The notes under the pieces were generated by a model that was given only the letters and a program-made list of their open reading frames with translations, was not told the DNA's origin and did no database searches. A program made the translations under genes and the position numbers. This document shows, piece after piece, positions 9,134-20,534 of a DNA stretch of 52,075 nucleotides (the stretch's first letter is position 1; every line of letters begins with the position of its first letter). Where the stretch lies: assembly GCA_003551155.1 (NCBI GenBank), contig PUMA01000130.1:1-52075 (forward strand), in the 5' to 3' direction. Origin of the DNA: Desulfonatronospira sp. Its GTDB lineage: Bacteria > Desulfobacterota > Desulfovibrionia > Desulfovibrionales > Desulfonatronovibrionaceae.

Positions 9134-9961
9134 TCAAGGCTCTTCAGGCGCCAATTGTAAAGACTTTGGAAGTTCATCCACGCATATTGCGTCCAGCCTA
9201 GCTTTCACCGCAGCAGGGTTGGGGTGAAATTTCTTGAGTTCCTGCAGTAATTCCCTGGCTCGGACAATTTCATCCAGTTCCAGCAGCACCTCTGCCAGCA
9301 GCATACCTGCTCTGCATCTGGTTTCATTATCTGTCTCCAGGATATAAGCCTGGGCAAGCTTACTTTCCGCTTGCCGGCTCTGGTTATCCAGATAATAAGC
9401 CTTGCCCCAGAGATAAAGGATTGTGGTGCACAGTTCAGAATGCTTCTCAGGTAAGCACGGGGGGGCGTCCTGCATTGCCTGCCTGGCTCCATGGAAATCT
9501 CTCAGGGTGATCATTATCCTGGCCATACTGATCCTGGCCTGCATCTCCTGCTCCAGAGAATCCGCCAGCTCAAGATGAGATTTCCATATCCTTAGACTCT
9601 CTTCAGGCTTTCCAAGCCGGGAATAAAGATCAGCAAGCCTGGAATTGATCTCCCATAACCTGTCCTGATGTGCATGGAATTCAAGTTGCATTGCATGGAG
9701 TATATTCACTCCTGCGGGCAGATCACCCTCCATATCCACTCTTATGGTGAGCAGTCTGCTCCAGGCATTCCATGCCTTTGGGCCCCCTGGTTCTTCCTGT
9801 AGATACCGCTCATAATAAATCCGGGCCTGGTTCACCTTTCCTGCGGCAAGATACTCTTCAGCCCGGTAAAAGATATCCTGTGCCTGATCCTGACCTGAAC
9901 AGCCCCCCATATAGATGATGGCCAGCAGGCTTAAACAAAGGATTTGCACACCCATCTGCAT
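9134..9961 (-). CDS. TPR-repeat lipoprotein downstream of gyrA
   Basis: A 275-aa secreted lipoprotein. The signal peptide MQMGVQILCLSLLAIIYMGGCSG ends in a lipobox-like MGGC, so Cys would be lipidated. The rest is helical with TPR-like pairs, for example AEEYLAAGKVNQARIYYERYLQEEPG, typical of scaffolds for envelope complexes. The start at 9961 or 9955 cannot be decided: the RBS is weak (GATGGG). The gene begins 41 nt after the gyrA stop, so it is the last gene of the dnaA-dnaN-gyrB-gyrA run. I recall a similar TPR gene after gyrA in Desulfovibrio, which supports the taxonomic guess but gives no function. Confidence 0.7.
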   Translation of the reverse strand: MQMGVQILCLSLLAIIYMGGCSGQDQAQDIFYRAEEYLAAGKVNQARIYYERYLQEEPGGPKAWNAWSRLLTIRVDMEGDLPAGVNILHAMQLEFHAHQDRLWEINSRLADLYSRLGKPEESLRIWKSHLELADSLEQEMQARISMARIMITLRDFHGARQAMQDAPPCLPEKHSELCTTILYLWGKAYYLDNQSRQAESKLAQAYILETDNETRCRAGMLLAEVLLELDEIVRARELLQELKKFHPNPAAVKARLDAICVDELPKSLQLAPEEP

Positions 9962-10002
9962 TTTTTACCCATCAGGAGGTTCAGAAACGGTAGAACAATA
10001 TT

Positions 10003-12450
10003 CTAATCAAGGTCAGTATCCGTTGGCTCAAGATCATGCTCCTGAATAATCAGGTCAGCGCAAATGACCTTTTGCTCGTCTTCCAGATTGACCAGTTTCA
10101 CACCCTGGGTGGAACGACCCACTTTGCGGATATCGCTGGTGCTCAGACGGATGATCTTGTTGCCCGAGGTGAATATGATCAATTCGTCCCGGTCTGAAAC
10201 CAGAAGAGATCCTACCACTCTGCCGGTTTTTGGAGTGACCTTCATGTTGATCAAACCTTTGCCTCCCCTGGCCTGAGACTTGTACATGTTCAGAGAGGTT
10301 TTCTTTCCGAAACCCTTTTCCGAGATGGTAAACAGGTTATTATTGTCCTGGTCAGTGCTGGCAATTACCGCTGAAACAACCTCGTCCCCGGCCCGCAGGG
10401 TAATTCCTTTAACCCCTGAGGCATTTCTGCCCATGGGTCTGATCTGACTCAATTGAAAATGTATGGAGTAACCCTCAAGGGTGGAGAGGATCGCTTGAGA
10501 ATCGTGGCGGACCACCCGGACACCGATGAGTTCGTCTCCCGGCTTAAGGGTGTAAGCGATAAGCCCGTTGGAGCGCATATTCCTGAATTGATCAATGGAT
10601 GTTCTCTTGACCATTCCTTTCCTGGTGACCATGAGGAAATGGTCCAGGTGGTGAAAATTGCGCTCGGCCAGGGCTGTGGCTATGTACTCATCAGGTCCCA
10701 GAGGCAGAAGATTTTTTATGTGTACTCCCCTGGCAGTACGTGAGCCTTCAGGGATTTCATAGGCCTTGAGTCTGTAGGCCTTTCCCAGGTTGGAAAAGAG
10801 ATAGATATCCTGATGATTGCTGGTAGTAAACAATGTGGAAATAAAGTCCTTGTCTCCCACATTGGCTCCGGCTATGCCCTTGCCTCCTCTTTTTTGCTGA
10901 TGGTAATATTCCAGAAGCGTCCTTTTGATGTAGCCTCTTCTGGACAGAGTAACCACCACGTCCTGGTCAGGCACCAGATCCAGAATATCTATACTGTCCG
11001 GATCCTGCTCCAGGATTACACTCTTCCGCGGGGTGGCGAATGTATTCTTTAGATCCTTCAGTTCCTTGTGAATTTCACCCTTTAAAACCGCAACGTTCTC
11101 CAGAATACTTTTAAAAAATTCAATCTGCTGCAAGAGTTCTTTGTACTCCTGCACCAGTTTTTCTCTTTCCATGTTGGTCAGCCGTTGCAGGCGCATGTCC
11201 AGAATGGCCTGGGCCTGGACCGGACTCAGCTTGAAGGTATGCATGAGTTTGTCTTTGGCCTCTGCTGCAGTTGTAGAAGCCCTGATAAGCCTGACCACTT
11301 CATCAATATTGTCCAGGGCAATCTGCAGCCCTTCCAGGATGTGCGCCCGGTGCTCGGCCTTTTCCAGATCAAACCTGGTTCTTCTGAGAATAACCTCCTT
11401 TCTGTGTTCCAGGAAATATTCCAGTATTTGTTTTAAATTCAGCAGTTGAGGCCGGTTATTTACCACTGCCATCATATTGATGCCAAAGCTGGTTTCCAGG
11501 GAAGTCAGCTTGTACAGCTTATTGATAATAACATCAGCAATGGATCCTTTTTTAAGATCAATTACAATACGGATTCCGTTGCGGTCGGATTCGTCCCGCA
11601 GATCCGATATGCCCTCGATTTTCTTCTCATTGACCAGTGCTGCAATTTTTTCCACCAGATTGGCCTTATTCAAGGCATAAGGGATCTGGGTAATTACAAT
11701 GGATTCATGGCCCTTGGGACTGGATTCCACATCCCCCCTGGAACGGATTTTGAAGCTTCCCCTGCCTGTACGGTAAGCTTCCTCGATTCCCAGGGTATTG
11801 TAAATTAAAGCACCGGTGGGCAGATCAGGGCCCTTGATTCTTTTCATGAGATCCAGGACATTCAGATGAGGCTCATCCAGAAGATCCAGGAGGGCATCAG
11901 CCACTTCCCCCAGGTTATGGGGAGGGATGTTGGTGGCCATACCCACGGCAATACCGGCACTGCCGTTGACCAGAATATTGGGCACCTTGGCCGGAAGCAC
12001 CTCAGGTTCAAACAGGGTATTATCGTAATTGGCCCTGAAAATGACTGTATTTTTTTCGATATCAGCCAAGAATTCACCGGCAAGCCTGGACATTCTTGCT
12101 TCTGTATAACGCATGGCAGCAGGAGCATCACCGTCAATGGATCCAAAATTGCCCTGCCCGTCCACAAGGGGATCGCGCATGTTAAAATCCTGGGCCATGC
12201 GCACCAAAGCGTCATATACTGCTGCATCTCCGTGGGGATGATATTTTCCTATGACATCACCGACCACTCTGGCTGATTTCTTGTAGGGCCTGTTATAGGT
12301 GTTGCCCAGTTCGTGCATGGCGTAGAGGATTCTGCGGTGCACCGGTTTCAGCCCGTCGCGCACATCAGGGATAGCCCGGCCGATGATCACGCTTAAGGAA
12401 TACTCAAGATAAGATTTTTTTATTTCCTGTTCTATGCTGATACGGCTCAA
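10003..12450 (-). CDS. gyrA: DNA gyrase subunit A
   Basis: The breakage-reunion subunit of gyrase; 815 aa. The N-terminal winged-helix/tower domain has the catalytic tyrosine in AAMRYTE (Y115). The C-terminal beta-pinwheel carries the GyrA box as QKRGGKG (typical Q-R/K-RGGKG), so it should wrap DNA and supercoil rather than act as topoisomerase IV. The quinolone-determining segment reads [17 protein letters not shown]: the position equal to E. coli Ser83 is Ala (A76), while Asp87 is conserved as D80. The gene lies 247 nt downstream of gyrB, and the spacer holds a nested inverted repeat. The short acidic tail ends EPTDTDLD. Confidence 0.98.
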   Translation of the reverse strand: MSRISIEQEIKKSYLEYSLSVIIGRAIPDVRDGLKPVHRRILYAMHELGNTYNRPYKKSARVVGDVIGKYHPHGDAAVYDALVRMAQDFNMRDPLVDGQGNFGSIDGDAPAAMRYTEARMSRLAGEFLADIEKNTVIFRANYDNTLFEPEVLPAKVPNILVNGSAGIAVGMATNIPPHNLGEVADALLDLLDEPHLNVLDLMKRIKGPDLPTGALIYNTLGIEEAYRTGRGSFKIRSRGDVESSPKGHESIVITQIPYALNKANLVEKIAALVNEKKIEGISDLRDESDRNGIRIVIDLKKGSIADVIINKLYKLTSLETSFGINMMAVVNNRPQLLNLKQILEYFLEHRKEVILRRTRFDLEKAEHRAHILEGLQIALDNIDEVVRLIRASTTAAEAKDKLMHTFKLSPVQAQAILDMRLQRLTNMEREKLVQEYKELLQQIEFFKSILENVAVLKGEIHKELKDLKNTFATPRKSVILEQDPDSIDILDLVPDQDVVVTLSRRGYIKRTLLEYYHQQKRGGKGIAGANVGDKDFISTLFTTSNHQDIYLFSNLGKAYRLKAYEIPEGSRTARGVHIKNLLPLGPDEYIATALAERNFHHLDHFLMVTRKGMVKRTSIDQFRNMRSNGLIAYTLKPGDELIGVRVVRHDSQAILSTLEGYSIHFQLSQIRPMGRNASGVKGITLRAGDEVVSAVIASTDQDNNNLFTISEKGFGKKTSLNMYKSQARGGKGLINMKVTPKTGRVVGSLLVSDRDELIIFTSGNKIIRLSTSDIRKVGRSTQGVKLVNLEDEQKVICADLIIQEHDLEPTDTDLD

Positions 12451-12525
12451 GTTCCATACTCCAATAATAATTTATTTTTTCGGCAATACTCAAGACTCGC
12501 CGGATAGTTCTTTAAGATGGTTCAT

Positions 12526-12655
12526 CCGGTTAAAACGTACTTGAGCATAAGGAAAAGAATATCTCAAGCCCGGCCTACGCAGGACTTGAGGAAGACGCGG
12601 AGCAAGGCAGTTCTTAGATTGTAATCCTTTTCCCGGCTGCGCATTCTTAAACCGG
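12526..12655. repeat. Nested inverted repeat in the gyrB-gyrA spacer
   Basis: The 247-nt spacer contains three symmetric arm pairs. The outer arms are CCGGTTAAAA (12526) with CTTAAACCGG (12646-12655). The middle arms are GGAAAAGAAT (12551) with ATCCTTTTCC (12624-12633). A central hairpin has arms CTCAAGCCC and GGACTTGAG (12563-12590). Arms are imperfect, with one or two mismatches or wobbles each. It could be a structured leader for gyrA, a small RNA, or a MITE-like remnant. No T-run identifies it as a terminator. The arms were matched by eye. Confidence 0.5.
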
Positions 12656-12697
12656 AAGAGTGTTTAAAATCTCATCAAAGGACCGAAAGCCTGCCTG

Positions 12698-16257
<3,560 letters not shown>

Positions 16258-16386
16258 TTTTATTATCCTTATTAGCCTGTGTATAAATGTTCGAATAGCA
16301 TGTAACTACATAAAATTATTTATAAGATTTGTGCTGTAAAAATGTGATGATTTTTATTCAAATGTATTTTCTGTTCCTTTCTGCTC
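16258..16386. other. AT-rich dnaA-dnaN spacer with DnaA box; candidate oriC element
   Basis: A 129-nt, visibly AT-rich spacer, for example AAAATTATTTATAAGATTT. TGTGTATAA at 16278-16286 matches the DnaA-box consensus TTATNCACA on the minus strand with no mismatch. The dnaA-dnaN spacer is a common origin site in bacteria. Only one consensus box was seen, so an origin here would need further, non-consensus boxes. Confidence 0.4.
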
Positions 16387-17640
16387 TCAAGCCAAAGGTG
16401 ATGTGCATTTTGTTCGTAAGTCCTGGATCATTTGGTTCAAATCCGGATCAACAGCCAGTTTTTCATTGATTTTTTGTATATTATATACGGCAGTGCTGTG
16501 GTGTCTGCAGCCAAAAACGGCACCTATCCGGGGATAAGACCACTTAAGCTCCAGTTTGCACAGATACATGGCTACCTTCCTGGCCATGGCCAGATTTCTT
16601 TTTTTTGATTTGCTCATGAGCTCTGCGGCAGAGATTTGAAAGGATGAGCACACCAGGCTGATGATCCGGTTGAAGTAATTCTGGTCCAGGGAATGAATCT
16701 GTACATGGTCATGGTATATTTTTCTTGAGGATAATTTTTGTTCATTGTCTGCACCGGATATATGGTCCAGCATAATCTTGTTCAGGTATTTATTGATAAA
16801 AAAGATATTATCACAAATATTAGCCATTGTAAAAATATCATTTTTTGAAATACTTATCTGATTTTGCTTGCAAAAAAATTTTATAAATTTGATTTTCAGC
16901 TCCAGGTCAGGATGGGGCAGAATTAATATCAAACCCCTGAATATCATTTTATGGATTGTTTCTGGCAAAATTTTTAGATCATTCCGGCAACCTTTGAACG
17001 TTGTAACTATCTGTTTATTTTCCCTGATAAATATTTCCATGATTTTATTTATGAAATTCAACAAATGAATATTATTTACTATCTCATGAATGTCCTCGAT
17101 AATTAATATTTCTGATAATTTTATATTAATGATTATATCATTTTCTTTATTTGTTTCTGTCAAATTTTTAAATTCAAGTATACTTGAAATGAATGATCTA
17201 CCTTTGTACGAGTTTATTATAGATTTAACCAGGTGAGTTTTTCCTGTTGATTTGTTTCCTACAAGATTTATTGGATTGTATTGAATTTTTTTGTTTTCAG
17301 ATATTTGTCTGCATAATTCAGCTGCTGTTTTATTATCTTTATTTACTATAAAATTTTTAAACAAAAAATTATTGTAATAATCATAATTGATATGTGATTT
17401 GCTTATTTTATAATTATTAATATCTTTGTCTTTTATTTTATATTTTATTTTCTTGGTCGTCTGGTTTTGAATAATTTTGTCTATTCTATTGCTGTATAAA
17501 TCAAATAAATATTTATGAGGGAATATAACCAGAATATCCTCATCATATTCCATGAGTTCAATCTGTCTGAGGATTTTTTCGGTCTCCTCATCCACAATCC
17601 CTTTTTGAGTCAGTCTTTTTGTCAGTTCAGATAAAGGCAT
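16387..17640 (-). CDS. dnaA: Chromosomal replication initiator DnaA, highly divergent
   Basis: Encodes a 417-aa DnaA-like protein. Residues 1-58 resemble domain I. Residues 60-104 are an Asn/Lys/Tyr-rich linker encoded by DNA of about 14% GC. The AAA+ part has an intact P-loop, GNKSTGKTHL (128-137), and a Walker B variant, IIEDIHE, with ED for the usual DD. Domain IV is clearly DnaA: LKWSYPRIGAVFG then CRHHSTAVYNIQKI (the usual signature is GGRDHSTV). However, box VII reads ETIHKMIFRGL where most DnaA have RLxSRFxWGL, and the sensor II stretch NVRELEGALNR is NIFFINKYLNK, so both key arginines are missing. It may bind but not normally assemble or hydrolyse; a second dnaA elsewhere is possible. 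Confidence 0.85.
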   Translation of the reverse strand: MPLSELTKRLTQKGIVDEETEKILRQIELMEYDEDILVIFPHKYLFDLYSNRIDKIIQNQTTKKIKYKIKDKDINNYKISKSHINYDYYNNFLFKNFIVNKDNKTAAELCRQISENKKIQYNPINLVGNKSTGKTHLVKSIINSYKGRSFISSILEFKNLTETNKENDIIINIKLSEILIIEDIHEIVNNIHLLNFINKIMEIFIRENKQIVTTFKGCRNDLKILPETIHKMIFRGLILILPHPDLELKIKFIKFFCKQNQISISKNDIFTMANICDNIFFINKYLNKIMLDHISGADNEQKLSSRKIYHDHVQIHSLDQNYFNRIISLVCSSFQISAAELMSKSKKRNLAMARKVAMYLCKLELKWSYPRIGAVFGCRHHSTAVYNIQKINEKLAVDPDLNQMIQDLRTKCTSPLA

Positions 17641-18003
17641 AACCAGTACTACTCAGGTTACAGGGCTCATGTTCAGGAATAATCGCGGGGGAAGCAGCGA
17701 GTACAGGCATTTTCACAGCTTCTGGCAGTGAATGATTTTCTATGGTTAAAGACCAATGGTTTTTCTTGCAGCTTAAATGGTCTTAAGGTAAAAATTTTTT
17801 GGCTCTTGGACGTATGCTGTGGATTTATTATTATGGCATTCTGGATAAAGCTTTTTATTTTTAACTGTGTGTAAAATCCACACGTTGCGTCGAGGAACCC
17901 AATTTTTTATGGCAAAGGTTATTATGAAAGACAGGTCCACTTTTTGATTAATACTTATGTATACCGGCCCTGGTTAATGCCGGATGACTTTCAAGGTGAA
18001 ATT
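17641..18003. other. Intergenic region dnaA / DUF39 gene (363 nt)
   Basis: This divergent gap holds a repeat element (17801-17899), an inverted pair AAGACCA (17749-17755) with TGGTCTT (17778-17784), and AT-rich tracts around 17791-17800 and 17851-17863. Near-DnaA-box words occur (TGTGGATTT at 17819, its partner within the right repeat arm, and TGTGTAAAA), each with one or two mismatches to TGTGNATAA. It could be part of the replication origin. No small gene is convincing: ORF 17944 is just an upstream extension of the DUF39 gene. Confidence 0.4.
17801..17899 (+). repeat. MITE-like repeat element, copy A
   Basis: A 99-nt element that recurs in inverted orientation at 32911-33006. Its ends form imperfect terminal inverted repeats of about 26 nt (left GGCTCTTGGACG..., right ...CGTCGAGGAACC; 19 of 26 match), each with TGTGGATTT at the inner edge. 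Hand alignment to copy B gives 8 substitutions and one 3-nt gap, about 89% identity. It carries no ORF and lies in the dnaA/DUF39 divergent region. A-rich and T-rich tracts flank it; no clear target-site duplication was found. Confidence 0.8.
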
Positions 18004-19176
18004 ATGTCCAAATTGTATGAGGTTGTTAAGAGTATAGAAGAGATTAATGATAAAATCAGAAAAAAAAAGGCAGTGGTGCTCAATGCAAGAGACATGGCCA
18101 GTTTAGTCCGGAATAAGGGCAAGGTCAAGGCTGCCCGCGAGGTAGACGTGGTCACCACCGGCACCTTTTCTCCCATGTGTTCCTCGGGCATGATTTTCAA
18201 CTTCGGCCAGAAGCCGCCCATGATCAAGGCTCACAGGTTATGGCTGAACAATGTACCATGTTATGCCGGTCTGGCTGCGGTTGACGCCTATCTGGGAGCA
18301 ACTGAGCCTACTGAAAATGATCCCCTGAACAAGGTATATCCCGGAAGATTTTCATACGGAGGAGGACATGTAATTGAAGATCTTGTCAGCGGCCAGTCAG
18401 TGCATTTAAAGGCTTTAGGCTACGGAACCGATTGTTATCCGCGCAAGCTCCTGGAAAAGGATATTACCCTGGATGAATTGAAGACAGCAGTTCTTTTCAA
18501 TCCGAGGAACGCTTATCAGAACTATAACTGTGCTGTAAATCTGACCAACAAGATCAAGTATACCTACATGGGACCTTTAAGGGCCAATATTGGTAATCTT
18601 AACTTTGCCACTTCAGGCGAATTGAGTCCCTTGTTCAATGATCATTATTTTTTAACCACAGGGTTAGGCACCAGGATATTTCTGGGAGGTGGAACAGGAT
18701 ACGTGATTGGTTCAGGAACACAGCACAACCCAGACCCGCCCCGCAATGAAAGAGGAATACCCAAAATGCCTGCAGGTACATTGATGGTTAAAGGGGATTT
18801 AAAACAGATGAACTCCAGATACCTGCGCGGGGTAAGTTTTGCCGGCTACGGCTGCTCCATTGCTGTTGGTCTGGGTATTCCCATACCTGTACTTAATGAG
18901 GAGATAGCCTGGTATACAGGGGGGGGTGACGCAGACATCCACATGCCGGTTATTGATTATGGTTATGACTATGGAGCAGGAAAAGCCAAAATTCTTGCCT
19001 ATGTCACCTATGAACAACTCCTCTCAGGTACTGTGGAGATAAATAATAAAAAAGTGTCCGCTGTCCCTTTGACGAGTTATTATCTTTCTCTTGAGATTGC
19101 CAATACTTTAAAGGAATGGATAGAATCCGGTGAATTTTTTCTAACCAATGCCCAGGAAAAAATTGAATCCAATTGA
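18004..19176 (+). CDS. DUF39 homocysteine biosynthesis protein
   Basis: A 390-aa member of the DUF39 (HcyBio) family, implicated in methanogens and sulfate reducers in making homocysteine from aspartate semialdehyde and a reduced sulfur source, bypassing homoserine activation. I chose ATG 18004 (MSKLYEVVKS) with AAGGTGA upstream rather than 17944. Family-like features are VVTTGTFSPMCSSGMIFNFG with a conserved Cys, FSYGGGHVIEDL, CYPRK, and the Gly-rich RIFLGGGTGYVIGSGTQHNP. No C-terminal CBS pair is present. The usual small ferredoxin/NIL-domain partner is not in this window; instead the stop overlaps a LarE-like sulfurtransferase by 29 nt. Confidence 0.85.
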   Translation: MSKLYEVVKSIEEINDKIRKKKAVVLNARDMASLVRNKGKVKAAREVDVVTTGTFSPMCSSGMIFNFGQKPPMIKAHRLWLNNVPCYAGLAAVDAYLGATEPTENDPLNKVYPGRFSYGGGHVIEDLVSGQSVHLKALGYGTDCYPRKLLEKDITLDELKTAVLFNPRNAYQNYNCAVNLTNKIKYTYMGPLRANIGNLNFATSGELSPLFNDHYFLTTGLGTRIFLGGGTGYVIGSGTQHNPDPPRNERGIPKMPAGTLMVKGDLKQMNSRYLRGVSFAGYGCSIAVGLGIPIPVLNEEIAWYTGGGDADIHMPVIDYGYDYGAGKAKILAYVTYEQLLSGTVEINNKKVSAVPLTSYYLSLEIANTLKEWIESGEFFLTNAQEKIESN

Positions 19177-19981
19177 ATGGCTGTATACTTTTCTCAAATC
19201 CATCTCTCCCGTTGCCGTGTCCCTGTCGGGCGGTCTGGACAGCAGCACTCTGGCCTTTTTTTGCGCCCGTTTTGGTATCCCTTGCACTGCATATACCTTT
19301 TCTGGGCCTCATTTGACTTTTTTTGAAATGAAGCAGGTTCAAAACTGGGTCAGGCGCCATACGATCAAACATAAATTTCTTTATTTTGATCCGTTGGCGC
19401 ATAAGGAGGTCACAGCCAACAGCCCTGTCAGGTGCTACTACTGTAAATCTGCAATGTTTGGATTTTTGCGCAGACAATTATCCGGGTCCATGGCCATTGT
19501 TGATGGTACAAGTTTTTCAGATTCTAATAAGTACAGGCCGGGAATCAGGGCATTATCTGAGCTGGGCGTGGCCTCTCCATTTATGCGTCTTGGCCTGGAT
19601 AGAGAAATAATAAAGAATCTGGCCCGTCAAATGGGCCTGTCCGGGATAAGCGCATATTCCAGGTCTTGTCTTCTGACCAGGTTTGAATACAATCATCCTG
19701 TAACCAGGCAGAATCTTGACAGGATCCGCAAAGTTGAGGATTTTCTTCTTAAGAACGGTATCTCTGGTTTCAGGATCAGGTTCTTCAGGTCAGGGAGGAT
19801 TGTTTTGCAGGTGGATCATGCCCAGGCGAACCTGATCCAGGATTTAAGATACAGGCTTGTTACCAGGATGGCTCAAGAGAATATGCATCCCTTTGAACTG
19901 CAATTCATGGATTTTGAACAGATTACAGGCTTTTTTGATCACTCTTTAACATCAGATGATAAAGGAAGTTCCAATGCATGA
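19148..19981 (+). CDS. LarE-like PP-loop sulfurtransferase (three-cysteine type)
   Basis: A 277-aa ATP-pyrophosphatase of the LarE/PP-loop family. The PP-loop is SLSGGLDSSTLAFF (about 25-38), followed by RCYYCKSAMF (C96, C99), VDGTSFSDSNKYRPG and SRSCLLTRF (C174). LarE activates a substrate carboxylate by adenylation and transfers sulfur to make the nickel-pincer cofactor. The three cysteines match the pattern of LarE proteins thought to hold a [4Fe-4S] cluster rather than sacrificing a single Cys. No larB, larC or larA is near, and the gene overlaps the homocysteine gene by 29 nt, so the true substrate may differ. TTG 19163, with AGGA upstream, is an alternative start. Confidence 0.7.
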   Translation: MPRKKLNPIEWLYTFLKSISPVAVSLSGGLDSSTLAFFCARFGIPCTAYTFSGPHLTFFEMKQVQNWVRRHTIKHKFLYFDPLAHKEVTANSPVRCYYCKSAMFGFLRRQLSGSMAIVDGTSFSDSNKYRPGIRALSELGVASPFMRLGLDREIIKNLARQMGLSGISAYSRSCLLTRFEYNHPVTRQNLDRIRKVEDFLLKNGISGFRIRFFRSGRIVLQVDHAQANLIQDLRYRLVTRMAQENMHPFELQFMDFEQITGFFDHSLTSDDKGSSNA

Positions 19982-20534
19982 GGTGAATCTGAATCAGGTG
20001 ATCACTGATTACATTACCGGCAAGGAAATCCAGTTAACCACTTACGAGGATATCCGCCAGGCCCTCGCCCGTCTTTTGGTGGAGGAAAAGGGTTATCCGG
20101 TTGAAAATATATTTCCAAAATATGAAATGAATCTGGACCTTGGTGACAGCGAGTATCAGATTATTATCGATTTTGTTGTCTTTATCCAGGATAATCCTGC
20201 TTTAATTCTAGGTTTTTGTCCCGGGGCGGTCTCAACCTTCATAACCCAGTATGTAAGTGTGGCCAGGCTTTTTCCCACTGGCCCCGTGCCTTTTGTCCTG
20301 ATAACTGATTCCAAGGATGCCGCACTGATGAGGGTTCGAGACAGAACTGAGTTGTGTCGAGGTTATCAATGTATTCCCAGCTGGCAGGAATTGGGCAGGA
20401 TGTATCAGAACAGCCGGGAACTGTCCTTTTCCAAAGAAAGGCTGGAAAAGGAAAAAAGGATTGCCCACGCCATGTTCGCTCTGAGCGACAGCTGTTGTAT
20501 CTCCAGTTGTTCCGTCACCAATCAAAAAACTTAG
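19974..20534 (+). CDS. HsdR_N-like PD-(D/E)XK fold protein, catalytic motif lost
   Basis: A 186-aa protein. I chose ATG 19974 (MHEVNLNQVI) with AAAGGA 8 nt upstream; ATG 19956 lacks one. Sequence LNQVITDYITGKEIQLTTYEDIRQALARLLVEEKGYP resembles the N-terminal helices of HsdR_N-type domains, and IIIDFVVFIQ fits the first catalytic strand with its Asp. Where active members have E-C-K, this one reads LILGFCPGAVS, so Glu and Lys are missing and cleavage is unlikely. It overlaps the LarE-like gene by 8 nt and the convergent heptose kinase gene by 20 nt. A binding or scaffold role in the same pathway is inference only. Confidence 0.6.
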   Translation: MHEVNLNQVITDYITGKEIQLTTYEDIRQALARLLVEEKGYPVENIFPKYEMNLDLGDSEYQIIIDFVVFIQDNPALILGFCPGAVSTFITQYVSVARLFPTGPVPFVLITDSKDAALMRVRDRTELCRGYQCIPSWQELGRMYQNSRELSFSKERLEKEKRIAHAMFALSDSCCISSCSVTNQKT

